This document shows, piece by piece, positions 31,025 to 38,027 of a stretch of DNA of 38,027 bases. This DNA is from a virus. Numbering within the stretch: the first letter of the stretch is position 1; every line of letters begins with the position of its first letter. The notes below the pieces were generated by a model that had not been told where the DNA came from, ran no database searches, and saw only the letters and a program-made list of their open reading frames with translations. A program made the translations under genes and the position numbers. The DNA lies in IMG/VR virus record IMGVR_UViG_3300035698_007257, positions 1 to 38,027 of that record. The stretch is one strand, 5' to 3'.

Positions 31025-32575
31025 TTATAAAAAAGCATCATCATCTGAATCACCAAAGACGTTATCATCGTCATCAGGTAAGAACCCGAAATTCTCTAAT
31101 CTAACTTCATTACAAACCATATCGAATGTACGAGGGTTCTTCAGGAAGTCGATATACGTTTCGTCATGACTCAATAATTGTTTTTTAGTAACTCTTAAAG
31201 GTCTCTCCAATAAATCATTAGTATAACCGCAAGCGGACAATACACCGCGTAGATTGTACAATAATAGATTATTAGGGCACATGGGTATCTTTAATGTCGT
31301 TCTAGCTCTCTGATAAGTCTCTGATTCCCTAATCAATGCTGTACATTTATCCGACACCATCAATCTACCAGCTGTAGCTATGTCTTTTAACAGATTGATA
31401 TTAAAATCAGGTTTTTGTAGGCTTTTATCGGCTTGACATGAGATTATATCCTCTAAATCGTACAAATCTCGAGTTAACCAAGCTTTATCATGGGGTACAT
31501 ACATTTCAAGATCCTTTAATCTAAAGTCTCTATCTATCTTTTCGCCTATCTCCTTTAATTTATCTTTAACTACGGGTAAAAAGCCTCTAACGTTGGTTTT
31601 ATTACTGTCGTGTAACAATAATTCATCTAAGCAGTATAATTGACCAGTATGTTCATTCAAACCGTACATACTAGCTCCAAAGAGAGTCGTATTACCGGGA
31701 TTTAAGAAACAATAGAAGCTAAACTTATCCTTACACTTACGTATTTCCGCTAATAACTCATCATGAGGTTGCATCAGCTCCCTGTTTAATTGAGGTATAA
31801 CAGCGTTCTCATCAGAAACGATGTATTGTGCTCTATACTCTCTTAAAAACTCGTTATAACGCCCTAAACGCTTTGCTCGAGCTTCTTCACGAATTACCTC
31901 CTCTGCGAAGCCTGGAATTCTATCATTTACTATACTGGGCTGGTTTATATAGAAATATGAGGTATCTCCACTAGCTAACCCTTCCTTACACTCCAACGCT
32001 AACTCATAAGCCTGGTTAGGACCGTGGGGAGGAGTAGAAATAAATAACATTTTACCTCTCTTTACTAGCATGTTAGGTCTTACCGCTTCAATCCACCCTG
32101 GTTTAAAGTCGCGATACTCATCAGCTACAACAAAATCAGGTTTTAATCCACGTTGAGCATCATAGTTATCTGATCCGTGACACTTAATAAAGCTACCATT
32201 GGGTAATACAATACGTTTATCTTGGTTACGTACAGTAATTGGACCACCTAGAATACGTTCCATCTTAACAATGAAGTTACTATCAGACGTATTACAACTT
32301 TGCATACGGTAGTTGGCCCATACTAGTTCATTTACCTGGTTAACTTTAGGTGCTAGATAGTAAACTTCTGCGTTATCATTTAATAAAGCGTATAGCCAAC
32401 AGGTATATACCGCAAAATCGGACTTTCCCCACTTACGACCACACTCTACATACACTAGATCGGCGGGAGAGTGGAATAGAGCCTCACCAACAGCCTTTTG
32501 GCCCTTATGGGGTGTCCAACTCTCTTGAAGCAGTGCAAGTGCCTTAGCGCGTCTTAATTTATCTAATTTAGCCAT
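31025..32575 (-). CDS. Terminase large subunit
   Basis: A 516-residue packaging motor with ATPase and nuclease domains. ATPase: Walker A G46-RKWG-K51-S52, Walker B VVADE (D152-E153) and the coupling motif FISTPP at about 178-183. The nuclease domain starts near 285: FLNPGNTT has Asn292 where other terminases have the first metal-binding Asp, followed by YCLDEL (D317, E318) and YVPHDKAW. The start overlaps the stop of the small terminase at base 32575. The ATG follows AAGGGGAGGAATA. The family is clear; the nuclease substitution is noted below. Confidence 0.92.
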   Translation of the reverse strand: MAKLDKLRRAKALALLQESWTPHKGQKAVGEALFHSPADLVYVECGRKWGKSDFAVYTCWLYALLNDNAEVYYLAPKVNQVNELVWANYRMQSCNTSDSNFIVKMERILGGPITVRNQDKRIVLPNGSFIKCHGSDNYDAQRGLKPDFVVADEYRDFKPGWIEAVRPNMLVKRGKMLFISTPPHGPNQAYELALECKEGLASGDTSYFYINQPSIVNDRIPGFAEEVIREEARAKRLGRYNEFLREYRAQYIVSDENAVIPQLNRELMQPHDELLAEIRKCKDKFSFYCFLNPGNTTLFGASMYGLNEHTGQLYCLDELLLHDSNKTNVRGFLPVVKDKLKEIGEKIDRDFRLKDLEMYVPHDKAWLTRDLYDLEDIISCQADKSLQKPDFNINLLKDIATAGRLMVSDKCTALIRESETYQRARTTLKIPMCPNNLLLYNLRGVLSACGYTNDLLERPLRVTKKQLLSHDETYIDFLKNPRTFDMVCNEVRLENFGFLPDDDDNVFGDSDDDAFL

Positions 32576-33033
32576 TATTCCTCCCCTTTCTTAAATATAG
32601 CTCGCATGATCTCTTCTTCTGTTGGTCCTAATTCGAAGTCTTCAGGTATTCCTATCTCTTGTTTGGCGTCTTCTAAGCGCATCCACTTGTCTATCTTATC
32701 TAAAGCACCCAATAGCCTATCTACACCCTTTTCGGTCAGTACAGTCTTCTCTAGCTCCATACTGGCTAATGATCGTTGTACTACAGCCAGGCCGAGTTGA
32801 TAGATGTTATTCAGGTCTGTTTCATTACTCTCTAATAAGATAGTTAATTTGTTCTCAAAGTCAGTGTCCTTTAGCTTCTTCCACGGCACTTCACCCTGTG
32901 ACCCTCTAAAGACCCAGTGCTTGAGCGTGTTTACGTTTAACTCAGTTTTAGTTGCTATCTCTTCCAAGGTCAGCGTAGGGCTTCTCTGTAAGTACAGCGA
33001 CTTGGCTAACGACTTCTTCTGTATCGGTGTCAT
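32575..33033 (-). CDS. Terminase small subunit
   Basis: A 152-residue helical protein directly upstream of the large terminase with a one-base overlap, the standard arrangement. It has an N-terminal helix-turn-helix (LTLEEIATKTELNVNTLKHW), a central oligomerisation helix region and an acidic C terminus (ELGPTEEEIMRAIFKKGEE) that could contact the large subunit. Small terminases bind the packaging start site, and the cluster of GGTGAC repeats lies just upstream of this gene. Identification rests mainly on position and architecture. Confidence 0.75.
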   Translation of the reverse strand: MTPIQKKSLAKSLYLQRSPTLTLEEIATKTELNVNTLKHWVFRGSQGEVPWKKLKDTDFENKLTILLESNETDLNNIYQLGLAVVQRSLASMELEKTVLTEKGVDRLLGALDKIDKWMRLEDAKQEIGIPEDFELGPTEEEIMRAIFKKGEE

Positions 33034-33057
33034 ATCGGCTCCCAGTAGGTTATGTTG

Positions 33058-33075
33058 TATACCTAATTTAACGTA
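33058..33075 (-). promoter_or_regulatory. Late-type promoter motif (site A), upstream of the terminase genes
   Basis: On the - strand TACGTTAAATTAGGTATA, ending 24 bases before the ATG of the small terminase. It is the first late-type site of the leftward arm and lies at the edge of the hub region. No TTGACA is seen 17 bases upstream of its TATA part. Confidence 0.6.
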
Positions 33076-33109
33076 TTTATGCTAATATTCTCACACTCTA
33101 TAGACAGCG

Positions 33110-33426
33110 GGTGACACTCTAACACTTATTATGTACTTAAGTAAGTTTATATTATCTCTACTTTCTCTCTAATTGGTGTCACCTTTGTCACCTTTTTACT
33201 TACATACTAGCTTAGAAGTACTTAAGAGCATGATTAAGCACTAAATAAAGGGTGACGTTCTGGTGACGTTCTGGTGACTATGGGGTGACTATGCTCCATC
33301 TCCTTCATTGCTGGATAAAGACTTTGTTAAGATTTTAGGTAAAAATGACCAAAAAGTATGTAATTTGTATAGTTGGGTGACACCTGGTGTCATCGGTGTC
33401 ATCAGAACGTCACCCACTTTGTCACC
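33110..33426. repeat. GGTGAC repeat cluster (iteron-like)
   Basis: The core GGTGAC, or its complement GTCACC, occurs repeatedly in about 320 bases. The most regular part is four adjacent 11-bp units starting at 33251, 33262, 33273 and 33284: GGTGACGTTCT twice, then GGTGACTATGG and GGTGACTATGC. An exact inverted copy of the first unit (AGAACGTCACC) is at 33404-33414. Further sites are GGTGAC 33110, palindrome GGTGTCACC 33175-33183, GTCACC 33187, GGTGACACC 33376-33384, the 9-mer GGTGTCATC twice (33386, 33395) and GTCACC 33421. GTACTTAAG occurs at 33133 and 33218. It may be an origin, packaging site or operator. Confidence 0.9.
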
Positions 33427-33661
33427 ACTTATTCTAGACTAAAGTATGAAAACATAATCTCCTATTATCTGCCGATGAGCGTAGCGATACAAGTATTAAG
33501 GCTATAAATGCTAAAACATACCGTAATTACTATAGTATACCTATATAATACAGAGAAATACATAATAAACACAAATTAAGCCCTTTCTACGCCTTTATAT
33601 CAGTTTAACCTGTATGATCACACTCTGGAACTACGTAATGCTCGTAGAGAGGCTTATATGG
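33427..33661. other. Non-coding remainder of the hub region
   Basis: With the terminase-side gap and the repeat cluster, this completes a roughly 700-base stretch (33034-33733) with no supported gene. The part given here is AT-rich. I saw only short open frames without ribosome sites, no tRNA-like cloverleaf and no terminator. It leads into the early promoter at 33677. Confidence 0.7.
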
Positions 33662-33674
33662 CTTATTCAATAAG
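33662..33674. promoter_or_regulatory. Palindrome next to the early promoter, possible operator
   Basis: CTTATT and AATAAG form a perfect inverted repeat around a single C, ending two bases before the -35 box of the first early promoter. A protein bound here would touch RNA polymerase. No repressor gene was recognised. Confidence 0.4.
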
Positions 33675-33676
33675 TA

Positions 33677-33705
33677 TTGACAATTTAATCTACATTTGCT
33701 ACAAT
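33677..33705 (+). promoter_or_regulatory. Sigma70-type early promoter, TTGACA-17-TACAAT
   Basis: TTGACA at 33677-33682 and TACAAT at 33700-33705 with a 17-base spacer; a perfect TATAAT overlaps just after (33705-33710) but would give a 22-base spacer. It is the first promoter of the rightward arm and shares its -35 region and spacer with the promoter at 4589. Confidence 0.85.
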
Positions 33706-33733
33706 ATAATAGTAAGGGAAGAGGATATTGAAC

Positions 33734-33916
33734 GTGAGTGTTACTAAAATCATAATCATAACTTGGGGCTTAGTATGTTTAGCTCAAGTATCAGGTGATG
33801 AGTTTCCATGTGAGGGTAAACGTAAAATTCGCACAGTAATAGAGTCAGTATGTAACAAAGTACCTAAGGCAAAACCAAGTATACAATTTATAATTAGCGG
33901 GGCAACACATGCATAA
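33734..33916 (+). CDS. Small secreted two-cysteine protein, GTG start
   Basis: The GTG at 33734 is preferred over a TTG at 33728 because the ribosome site (GGAAGAGG) is nine bases before it. The 60-residue product begins with a signal sequence (SVTKIIIITWGLVCLAQVSG; likely cut after VSG), leaving a mature part of about 40 residues with one cysteine at FPCEG and another at SVCNK and a basic middle. It is the first gene of the early operon, so it is probably made soon after infection and exported to the periplasm. The two mature cysteines may form one disulfide, making it another possible client of the phage DsbD pair. I do not recognise a family. Confidence 0.65.
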   Translation: MSVTKIIIITWGLVCLAQVSGDEFPCEGKRKIRTVIESVCNKVPKAKPSIQFIISGATHA

Positions 33917-35282
33917 AGAAACTGATCAGTTAATAAGGAATGCAATAGCTATAGCGGTTACGTATGGTAATTCCTCTGTTAATCCACGTCATTTGTTTAC
34001 CGCTGGATTTCAGAGTGGTAACAAGATAGTTTTAGAAGCATTTAATAAGTTAAACCTTAGTGAAGAGGTATTTTATACAATAGAAGAGAAGCTAAACCCT
34101 AATAAAATAGAACAGACAGAAGAGGACATAGTTTTAAGTGAGGATTTACAACGTTCATTATTTGTATTCGCTGGATTAGTTGACGACGAAATACTTACAG
34201 GTACTCCAGTTGAGCTATTGATGGTATGTCTTGCAGGATCAGATAAAGAGTGGATGGCTTGTTTCGGTGTATTAGGATTATCTAGTAGGGGAGTATATGA
34301 GGTATTAAAGGAAACATGGGAGAAATACAGTCTTGGTGATGAAGACGAAGATAAAATAGACGTAAGACCTCTTGAAGTTAATAAGATTAGATTAGATATA
34401 GATTCTGAAGAATTACTAAAGACCTTAAATATTACAAAATTTGAAGCGCCTGTCCTTAAAGATAATTCGGTTATTACGAAGTATTGCCGCAATTTGACAC
34501 AAGAAGCTAGAGATGGAAAGCTAGATCCTATTATAGGGAGACAAAAGGAAATTGCTAGGTTGATTCAAGTGTTGGGACGTAGAAAGAAGTGTAACCCCAT
34601 ACTATTAGGTGACGCTGGTGTAGGTAAAACGGCATTAGTCGAAGGATTAGCCTTAGCTGTTGTTAATGAAGAAGATCACGTTGCTACGCTACACGGTAAA
34701 GAGATTATCGTAGTAGATATGGGTGTAATGACTGCAGGTACTAAATATAGAGGTGAGTTCGAAGAAAGATTTATCGGTTTAATTACAGAGTTAGAAGAAC
34801 AACCTAATGTTATCGCCTTTATTGATGAGATACATACACTTGTAGGTTCAGGAAGTTCAAGTGAAGGTAACATTGACGGTAGTAATATGCTTAAACCTGT
34901 GCTGGCTACAGGTAAGGTACAGATCATTGGAGCTACTACCAAGTTAGAATACAAATTTATTAAGAAAGATCCTGCGTTAGCTCGTAGATTTCAGGCTATC
35001 GAATTAGAAATATTATCGGATGGAGAGATCTATGATATTCTAAAAGGATTAAAACCTCTATATGAGGAGTACCATCAATGTGCATACACCTACCCAGCTC
35101 TGAAGTTTTGTGTTCAAGCAGGAAAACTATTAGCAGGTAGGAATGCCCCAGATATTCAGATTGATTTAATTGATGAAGCAGGTAGTAGATATAAAGGTGA
35201 GGTAATTGATAAACCTAAAATGAGAGCTATCTTTGACTTATATAAAGAGTCTCATCAGACTAAGAGCCCAATTGGATTTTAA
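33909..35282 (+). CDS. ClpA/ClpC-type AAA+ unfoldase with a single ATPase ring
   Basis: A 457-residue protein that starts with Clp N-domain-like repeats (DQLIRNAIAIAVTYGNSSVN at 6-25) and then one AAA+ module of the ClpA/ClpC D1 type: IIGRQKEIARLIQVLGRR before Walker A G234-DAGVG-K240-T241, pore loop AGTKYRGEFEERF at about 276-288, Walker B AFIDE (303-307) and sensor/arginine finger ATTKLEY to ALARRF. After this it should continue with D2, but the protein ends after a small helical lid with SPIGF. Bacterial homologues of about 750-850 residues have two rings; in them an internal (I/V)G(F/L) loop docks on ClpP. Here the last three residues are IGF. The gene overlaps the preceding secreted peptide gene. 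Confidence 0.88.
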   Translation: MHKETDQLIRNAIAIAVTYGNSSVNPRHLFTAGFQSGNKIVLEAFNKLNLSEEVFYTIEEKLNPNKIEQTEEDIVLSEDLQRSLFVFAGLVDDEILTGTPVELLMVCLAGSDKEWMACFGVLGLSSRGVYEVLKETWEKYSLGDEDEDKIDVRPLEVNKIRLDIDSEELLKTLNITKFEAPVLKDNSVITKYCRNLTQEARDGKLDPIIGRQKEIARLIQVLGRRKKCNPILLGDAGVGKTALVEGLALAVVNEEDHVATLHGKEIIVVDMGVMTAGTKYRGEFEERFIGLITELEEQPNVIAFIDEIHTLVGSGSSSEGNIDGSNMLKPVLATGKVQIIGATTKLEYKFIKKDPALARRFQAIELEILSDGEIYDILKGLKPLYEEYHQCAYTYPALKFCVQAGKLLAGRNAPDIQIDLIDEAGSRYKGEVIDKPKMRAIFDLYKESHQTKSPIGF

Positions 35283-35298
35283 TTACAGGAGACATATA

Positions 35299-35610
35299 AT
35301 GAATGATACAAAAGTTAAGTTTTTTACTATATTCATGTTGTTAGTTATTATGTTTGGAGGACTTCAAGCATTAAGACACTTCACTGGATACACACACTTA
35401 CAACCAACGGAACGAATAGTATCCGCGCACTTGTTTATACCTTTCGAAGCTCTGAACTATAAAAAGCTAAAAGTTATAGCACTGTGGGTAGAGACTGAAC
35501 GTGTACAAGTTAAGAAGGTTAAAGGTGGTTATCTATTTATATCCGCTGAGAAAGATAAGTTAATTGATCTATCGGATTATATCTTTGATAGACACACAGA
35601 AAAGAAGTAG
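35299..35610 (+). CDS. Single-span membrane protein, 103 aa
   Basis: The start at 35299 follows ACAGGAGACATATA; a longer frame from 35233 lies within the AAA+ gene. A membrane span at about 7-26 (KFFTIFMLLVIMFGGLQALR) is followed by a soluble beta/alpha domain (HLFIPFEALNYKKLKVIALW, then VQVKKVKGGYLFISAEK) that probably lies in the periplasm or cytoplasm by the positive-inside rule. I do not recognise it. Confidence 0.65.
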   Translation: MNDTKVKFFTIFMLLVIMFGGLQALRHFTGYTHLQPTERIVSAHLFIPFEALNYKKLKVIALWVETERVQVKKVKGGYLFISAEKDKLIDLSDYIFDRHTEKK

Positions 35611-35620
35611 GATTATTATT

Positions 35621-36058
35621 ATGGAAAGAAATCAACTAGCCGAATTTATTGAGGATTACTTTGAGACTGCGAGGTATGATAGAGCATCATTAACTAGACT
35701 ATTACTATTAGTACTAGCACCGCAGTCTACCAAGTTAGATCCTAATATTATATATGCACTGTTTGAATTAAGTACGCAGTTTCCTACAGCGGATCCAACA
35801 GTAGACATAGTTGAGTTCGTATCGCGTAGTGAACACATAATACGTATGTTTAATAAAGTTAACCGTAAAGATCTATGGGAATTGTGGTTGATGTATCACT
35901 TATCCGAGGCAGACTGTGTGAACATTAAATTCTTAAAGACTATGGAAAACTTTGCGATTTCATTGCTGGATCTTCCAGAGAAAAAGACATCGGACATTAT
36001 TCAAAAGTTAGGTAGCTTTTGTATTACATCAGGAATTTTAGAGGAGTTAGTACAATGA
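35621..36058 (+). CDS. Hypothetical helical protein, 145 aa
   Basis: The start at 35621 is preferred over an in-frame ATG at 35564 that overlaps the previous gene; only a weak ribosome site is seen. The protein is all-helical with acidic character and leucine-rich segments (TRLLLLVLAPQSTKLDPNII). It has no motif that I recognise. It overlaps the next gene by four bases (ATGA). Confidence 0.62.
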   Translation: MERNQLAEFIEDYFETARYDRASLTRLLLLVLAPQSTKLDPNIIYALFELSTQFPTADPTVDIVEFVSRSEHIIRMFNKVNRKDLWELWLMYHLSEADCVNIKFLKTMENFAISLLDLPEKKTSDIIQKLGSFCITSGILEELVQ

Positions 36059-36456
36059 CAATAATTAGAAGAGTCAGGAAATGGACTAGTGGTCACCTAC
36101 GTTGGATGAGATATCGTGCTGTAATAGTTAAAGATGTATCACCTTATGATTACACAGGTTACCTATATCTACTAAGAAAGCATTTAGTGGAGATGACTAT
36201 CATAAAAGAAATTATACTTAATACTGAAGAAGGGAAGTTTAAATGTGAAGCTTGGAATCATGATAATGATGCTAGAGATACTTGTTTACATGCTATATCA
36301 CTACTTGATGATGTACTAATGTATGATTCTCTTGACTTTCCCGACGAAATAACTTATAATGAAACAGGGAATATGTCACTAGATGACGGTCAAGAAGAAG
36401 CTTTTGAAAAGTTTTGTAATCATTTGAGACAACATGGAACAAAGTGGTGGATATAG
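36055..36456 (+). CDS. Hypothetical protein, 133 aa
   Basis: The start at 36055 is within an ATGA overlap with the previous stop. The first 25 residues are very basic (IIRRVRKWTSGHLRWMRYRA), the remainder is acidic and helical with TCLHAISLLDDVLMYDS. It ends immediately before the helicase ATG, so it is part of the replication transcript. I do not recognise it. Confidence 0.65.
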   Translation: MTIIRRVRKWTSGHLRWMRYRAVIVKDVSPYDYTGYLYLLRKHLVEMTIIKEIILNTEEGKFKCEAWNHDNDARDTCLHAISLLDDVLMYDSLDFPDEITYNETGNMSLDDGQEEAFEKFCNHLRQHGTKWWI

Positions 36457-37857
36457 ATGACAGATTTAAATATAGATAAACAACGCATTCAAGTTATACA
36501 AGAGTTAACCCAGTTAGCAAAGGTACACCCTGAAGCTGGACAGTTATATAGAACATTAATGCAGACAGTCTTTGACGCTCCACAAGATCCAACATGTGCA
36601 GAGTTTGTAAATCAATACAGAAGTTTATATGATATAGAGATAAGACCTAATGGTATCTTTAAGAAGGGTGACCTAATTAAAAACCAAAGAGCTTTCTTTT
36701 ATAGGATGCATGAGGATTGGAGATCATATAGTAAGACACATAAGTTACGAGCAGGAGATATTAGTAGAGATGCTATTGCTTTAGAATTTGAAGCAGTATT
36801 GGAAGAAGAATGGGACAATAAACGGCAGGATCTAAGGAAGAGTTTAGAGCCTCAGCCTGATATAGAGAAGTTCGATAAGTTATTAACAGATTTTACTAGG
36901 GCTGTAGTAGGTAAACGTGTAGAAGATGAAGATGATATAGAATTTAGAAGAGCTATGGCATTCATCGGTCACTTTATTTGGCAGACACAAATGAAATTAC
37001 ATGTAGGACCTGAAGCTATATTGCGTATGGGTAACGAAGCTATGTTACTATTAGTATCTAAACAGCAGAAGACAGGTAAATCTACTACTATTAGAAAACT
37101 TATTCAACCCTTTACAGACTTTGGATTTGTGTGGAAGACAGACTTTAGTAGATTAGAGGATCAGTTCTCTTTACAGAACTTAGCGTATAACTATGTAGCA
37201 TGGTTTGATGACGCTGGTCGAGGTAGTGTAAAGAACATGGCTAAATTTAAACAGTTAGTTACGGATGATGAAGTAAACTTTAGGGCAATGTATACTCAAA
37301 CAGAGATGAAGATGCCTAAGTTATCTACACTAGTAGGTACATCAAACAAGCCAGCAAGAGAATTAATTAATGATACTACAGGACTACGACGTATACACCA
37401 GATCTTTGTGAATGGTAAAAGTGTAGATACTGGAGGAGGTATTGATTTAATATTCTTAGATTCCTTCGATCATACTGAGTTAATACGTAGTGTACCTATC
37501 GATAATGATGCATCACCACTATTTAGATACATCAGTCCACAAGAACTATCAGAGTATGAAGATACTATCAGACCTAGAAACATGGTAGAACTATGGGCAG
37601 AATCTAATGGGTATGGACCGGGTACTAGAGCAGATAACCTAATGAAGTTTGGTGATATATACAAACACTTCTGTATGTGGGCATCGGACAATGGTTATCC
37701 TAAAGGGTATACACCTAACAGTGAAAGCTTTAGATATAAATTAACAGAATTAGAATTTGAACCAGGTCGTAGTAAAACTATGCGTGGTTTCTATGTTAAA
37801 ATAGCAGGTGGTAGTAATTCAGCCATCTTAGATAGTACTGACTCAGGAGGATTTTAA
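36457..37857 (+). CDS. SF3-type (D5/VirE-like) replicative helicase
   Basis: A 466-residue ATPase. The N-terminal 150 residues are helical and acidic, similar to the D5 N-terminal region. Walker A is in SKQQKTGKST (G207-K208-S209-T210), Walker B is AWFDDAG (D251-D252), and the SF3 C motif/sensor is LVGTSNKPARE with N297. The final region (from about 375) has a winged-helix-like pattern (MVELWAESNGYGPGTRADNL and MKFGDIYKHFC), as in DUF5906/D5 proteins that load on origin DNA. It directly precedes the AEP primase with one base between. This is the phage's main replicative helicase; no DnaB-type helicase is present. Confidence 0.82.
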   Translation: MTDLNIDKQRIQVIQELTQLAKVHPEAGQLYRTLMQTVFDAPQDPTCAEFVNQYRSLYDIEIRPNGIFKKGDLIKNQRAFFYRMHEDWRSYSKTHKLRAGDISRDAIALEFEAVLEEEWDNKRQDLRKSLEPQPDIEKFDKLLTDFTRAVVGKRVEDEDDIEFRRAMAFIGHFIWQTQMKLHVGPEAILRMGNEAMLLLVSKQQKTGKSTTIRKLIQPFTDFGFVWKTDFSRLEDQFSLQNLAYNYVAWFDDAGRGSVKNMAKFKQLVTDDEVNFRAMYTQTEMKMPKLSTLVGTSNKPARELINDTTGLRRIHQIFVNGKSVDTGGGIDLIFLDSFDHTELIRSVPIDNDASPLFRYISPQELSEYEDTIRPRNMVELWAESNGYGPGTRADNLMKFGDIYKHFCMWASDNGYPKGYTPNSESFRYKLTELEFEPGRSKTMRGFYVKIAGGSNSAILDSTDSGGF

Positions 37858-37858
37858 T

Positions 37859-38027
37859 ATGTGTGATACAGCAGCTTACTTACAATTATTATACCGAGCA
37901 AAAGAACATGTTAACGTATGTTATAGTTCACCTAAAGAAATTGGTAGTGCTCGTGTTGAGACTATAAAGGATGATGGGATGTATATATGCTGCAACCCTT
38001 TAATTACAGCGGGGACACGTAGAACAT
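37859..38027 (+). CDS. AEP DNA primase, 5' part (continues at base 1)
   Basis: The ATG at 37859 begins one base after the helicase stop. The frame is open to the right edge and continues at base 1, since bases 37901-38027 equal bases 1-127. The full protein is 273 residues; the first 14 (MCDTAAYLQLLYRA) are unique to this side. The catalytic motifs lie in the part listed at 1-780. Confidence 0.8.
   Translation, partial: MCDTAAYLQLLYRAKEHVNVCYSSPKEIGSARVETIKDDGMYICCNPLITAGTRRT
37901..38027. repeat. Right copy of 127-bp terminal direct repeat
   Basis: Exact copy of bases 1-127. When it is collapsed, the molecule closes to a 37,900-bp circle and the primase gene becomes continuous. Confidence 0.97.

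Noticed and set aside
33110-33426. CRISPR array
   Set aside because: The repeats are 6-11 bases, occur in both orientations and have no regular unique spacers; no cas genes are present.
33471-33660. Short open frames in the hub, including a 19-codon frame near 33614
   Set aside because: None has a ribosome binding site or coupling to neighbours, and composition does not differ from the surrounding non-coding DNA.
33705-33710. Perfect TATAAT as the -10 of the first early promoter
   Set aside because: The spacer to TTGACA would be 22 bases. TACAAT five bases upstream gives the optimal 17.

Overview
The window is the complete, circularly closed genome of a tailed phage with a podovirus (short-tail) layout. 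The first 127 bases recur exactly as the last 127, so the unique length is 37,900 bp, and one gene (a primase) runs across the artificial ends. The DNA is AT-rich with strong AGGAG-type ribosome binding sites, consensus TTGACA/TATAAT promoters and a tail fibre of the type common in marine phages. This suggests a marine Gram-negative, probably proteobacterial, host; I cannot name the host with confidence. No integrase, excisionase, lysogeny repressor, tRNA, CRISPR array or single-subunit phage RNA polymerase is visible, so it looks lytic and dependent on host RNA polymerase.

Layout. A 700-bp non-coding hub (33034-33733) separates two divergent arms. The rightward arm (+ strand) starts at 33734, passes through the window ends and continues to 13328. 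It carries early and middle genes: a single-ring Clp-type AAA+ ATPase, an SF3/D5-type helicase and archaeo-eukaryotic-type primase pair, 5'-3' exonuclease, ssDNA-binding protein, metallophosphoesterase, family A DNA polymerase, a DUF5664-like protein, T7-type endonuclease I and, last, a small sigma-factor-like protein. Between 2302 and 7692 lies an unusual envelope-directed block: a DsbD-like membrane electron conveyor, a secreted thioredoxin-like protein, two tandem exported trypsin-like proteases, a small secreted two-cysteine protein and several single-membrane-span peptides. The leftward arm (- strand, 33033 down to 13331) is the virion operon: small and large terminase, portal, scaffold, major capsid protein, a decoration-like protein, tail fibre, adaptor, nozzle, internal virion proteins and a final membrane protein.

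How it may work together (inference). Seven host-type promoters drive the rightward arm. Its last gene is a sigma-like factor, and the leftward arm instead shows a shared motif (CGTTWAATTA followed by GTATA) 17-37 bases before several gene starts. The simplest model is an early-to-late switch through this factor. The hub also holds clustered GGTGAC repeats, including four perfect 11-bp tandem units and an inverted copy, which could be the replication origin, a packaging site or an operator.

The best candidate for an undescribed system is the envelope block (split DsbD plus two proteases plus cysteine-pair secreted proteins). The hub repeats, the sigma-factor/late-promoter circuit and the single-ring Clp protein ending in IGF come next. 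No standard endolysin is recognisable, so the lysis mechanism is open.
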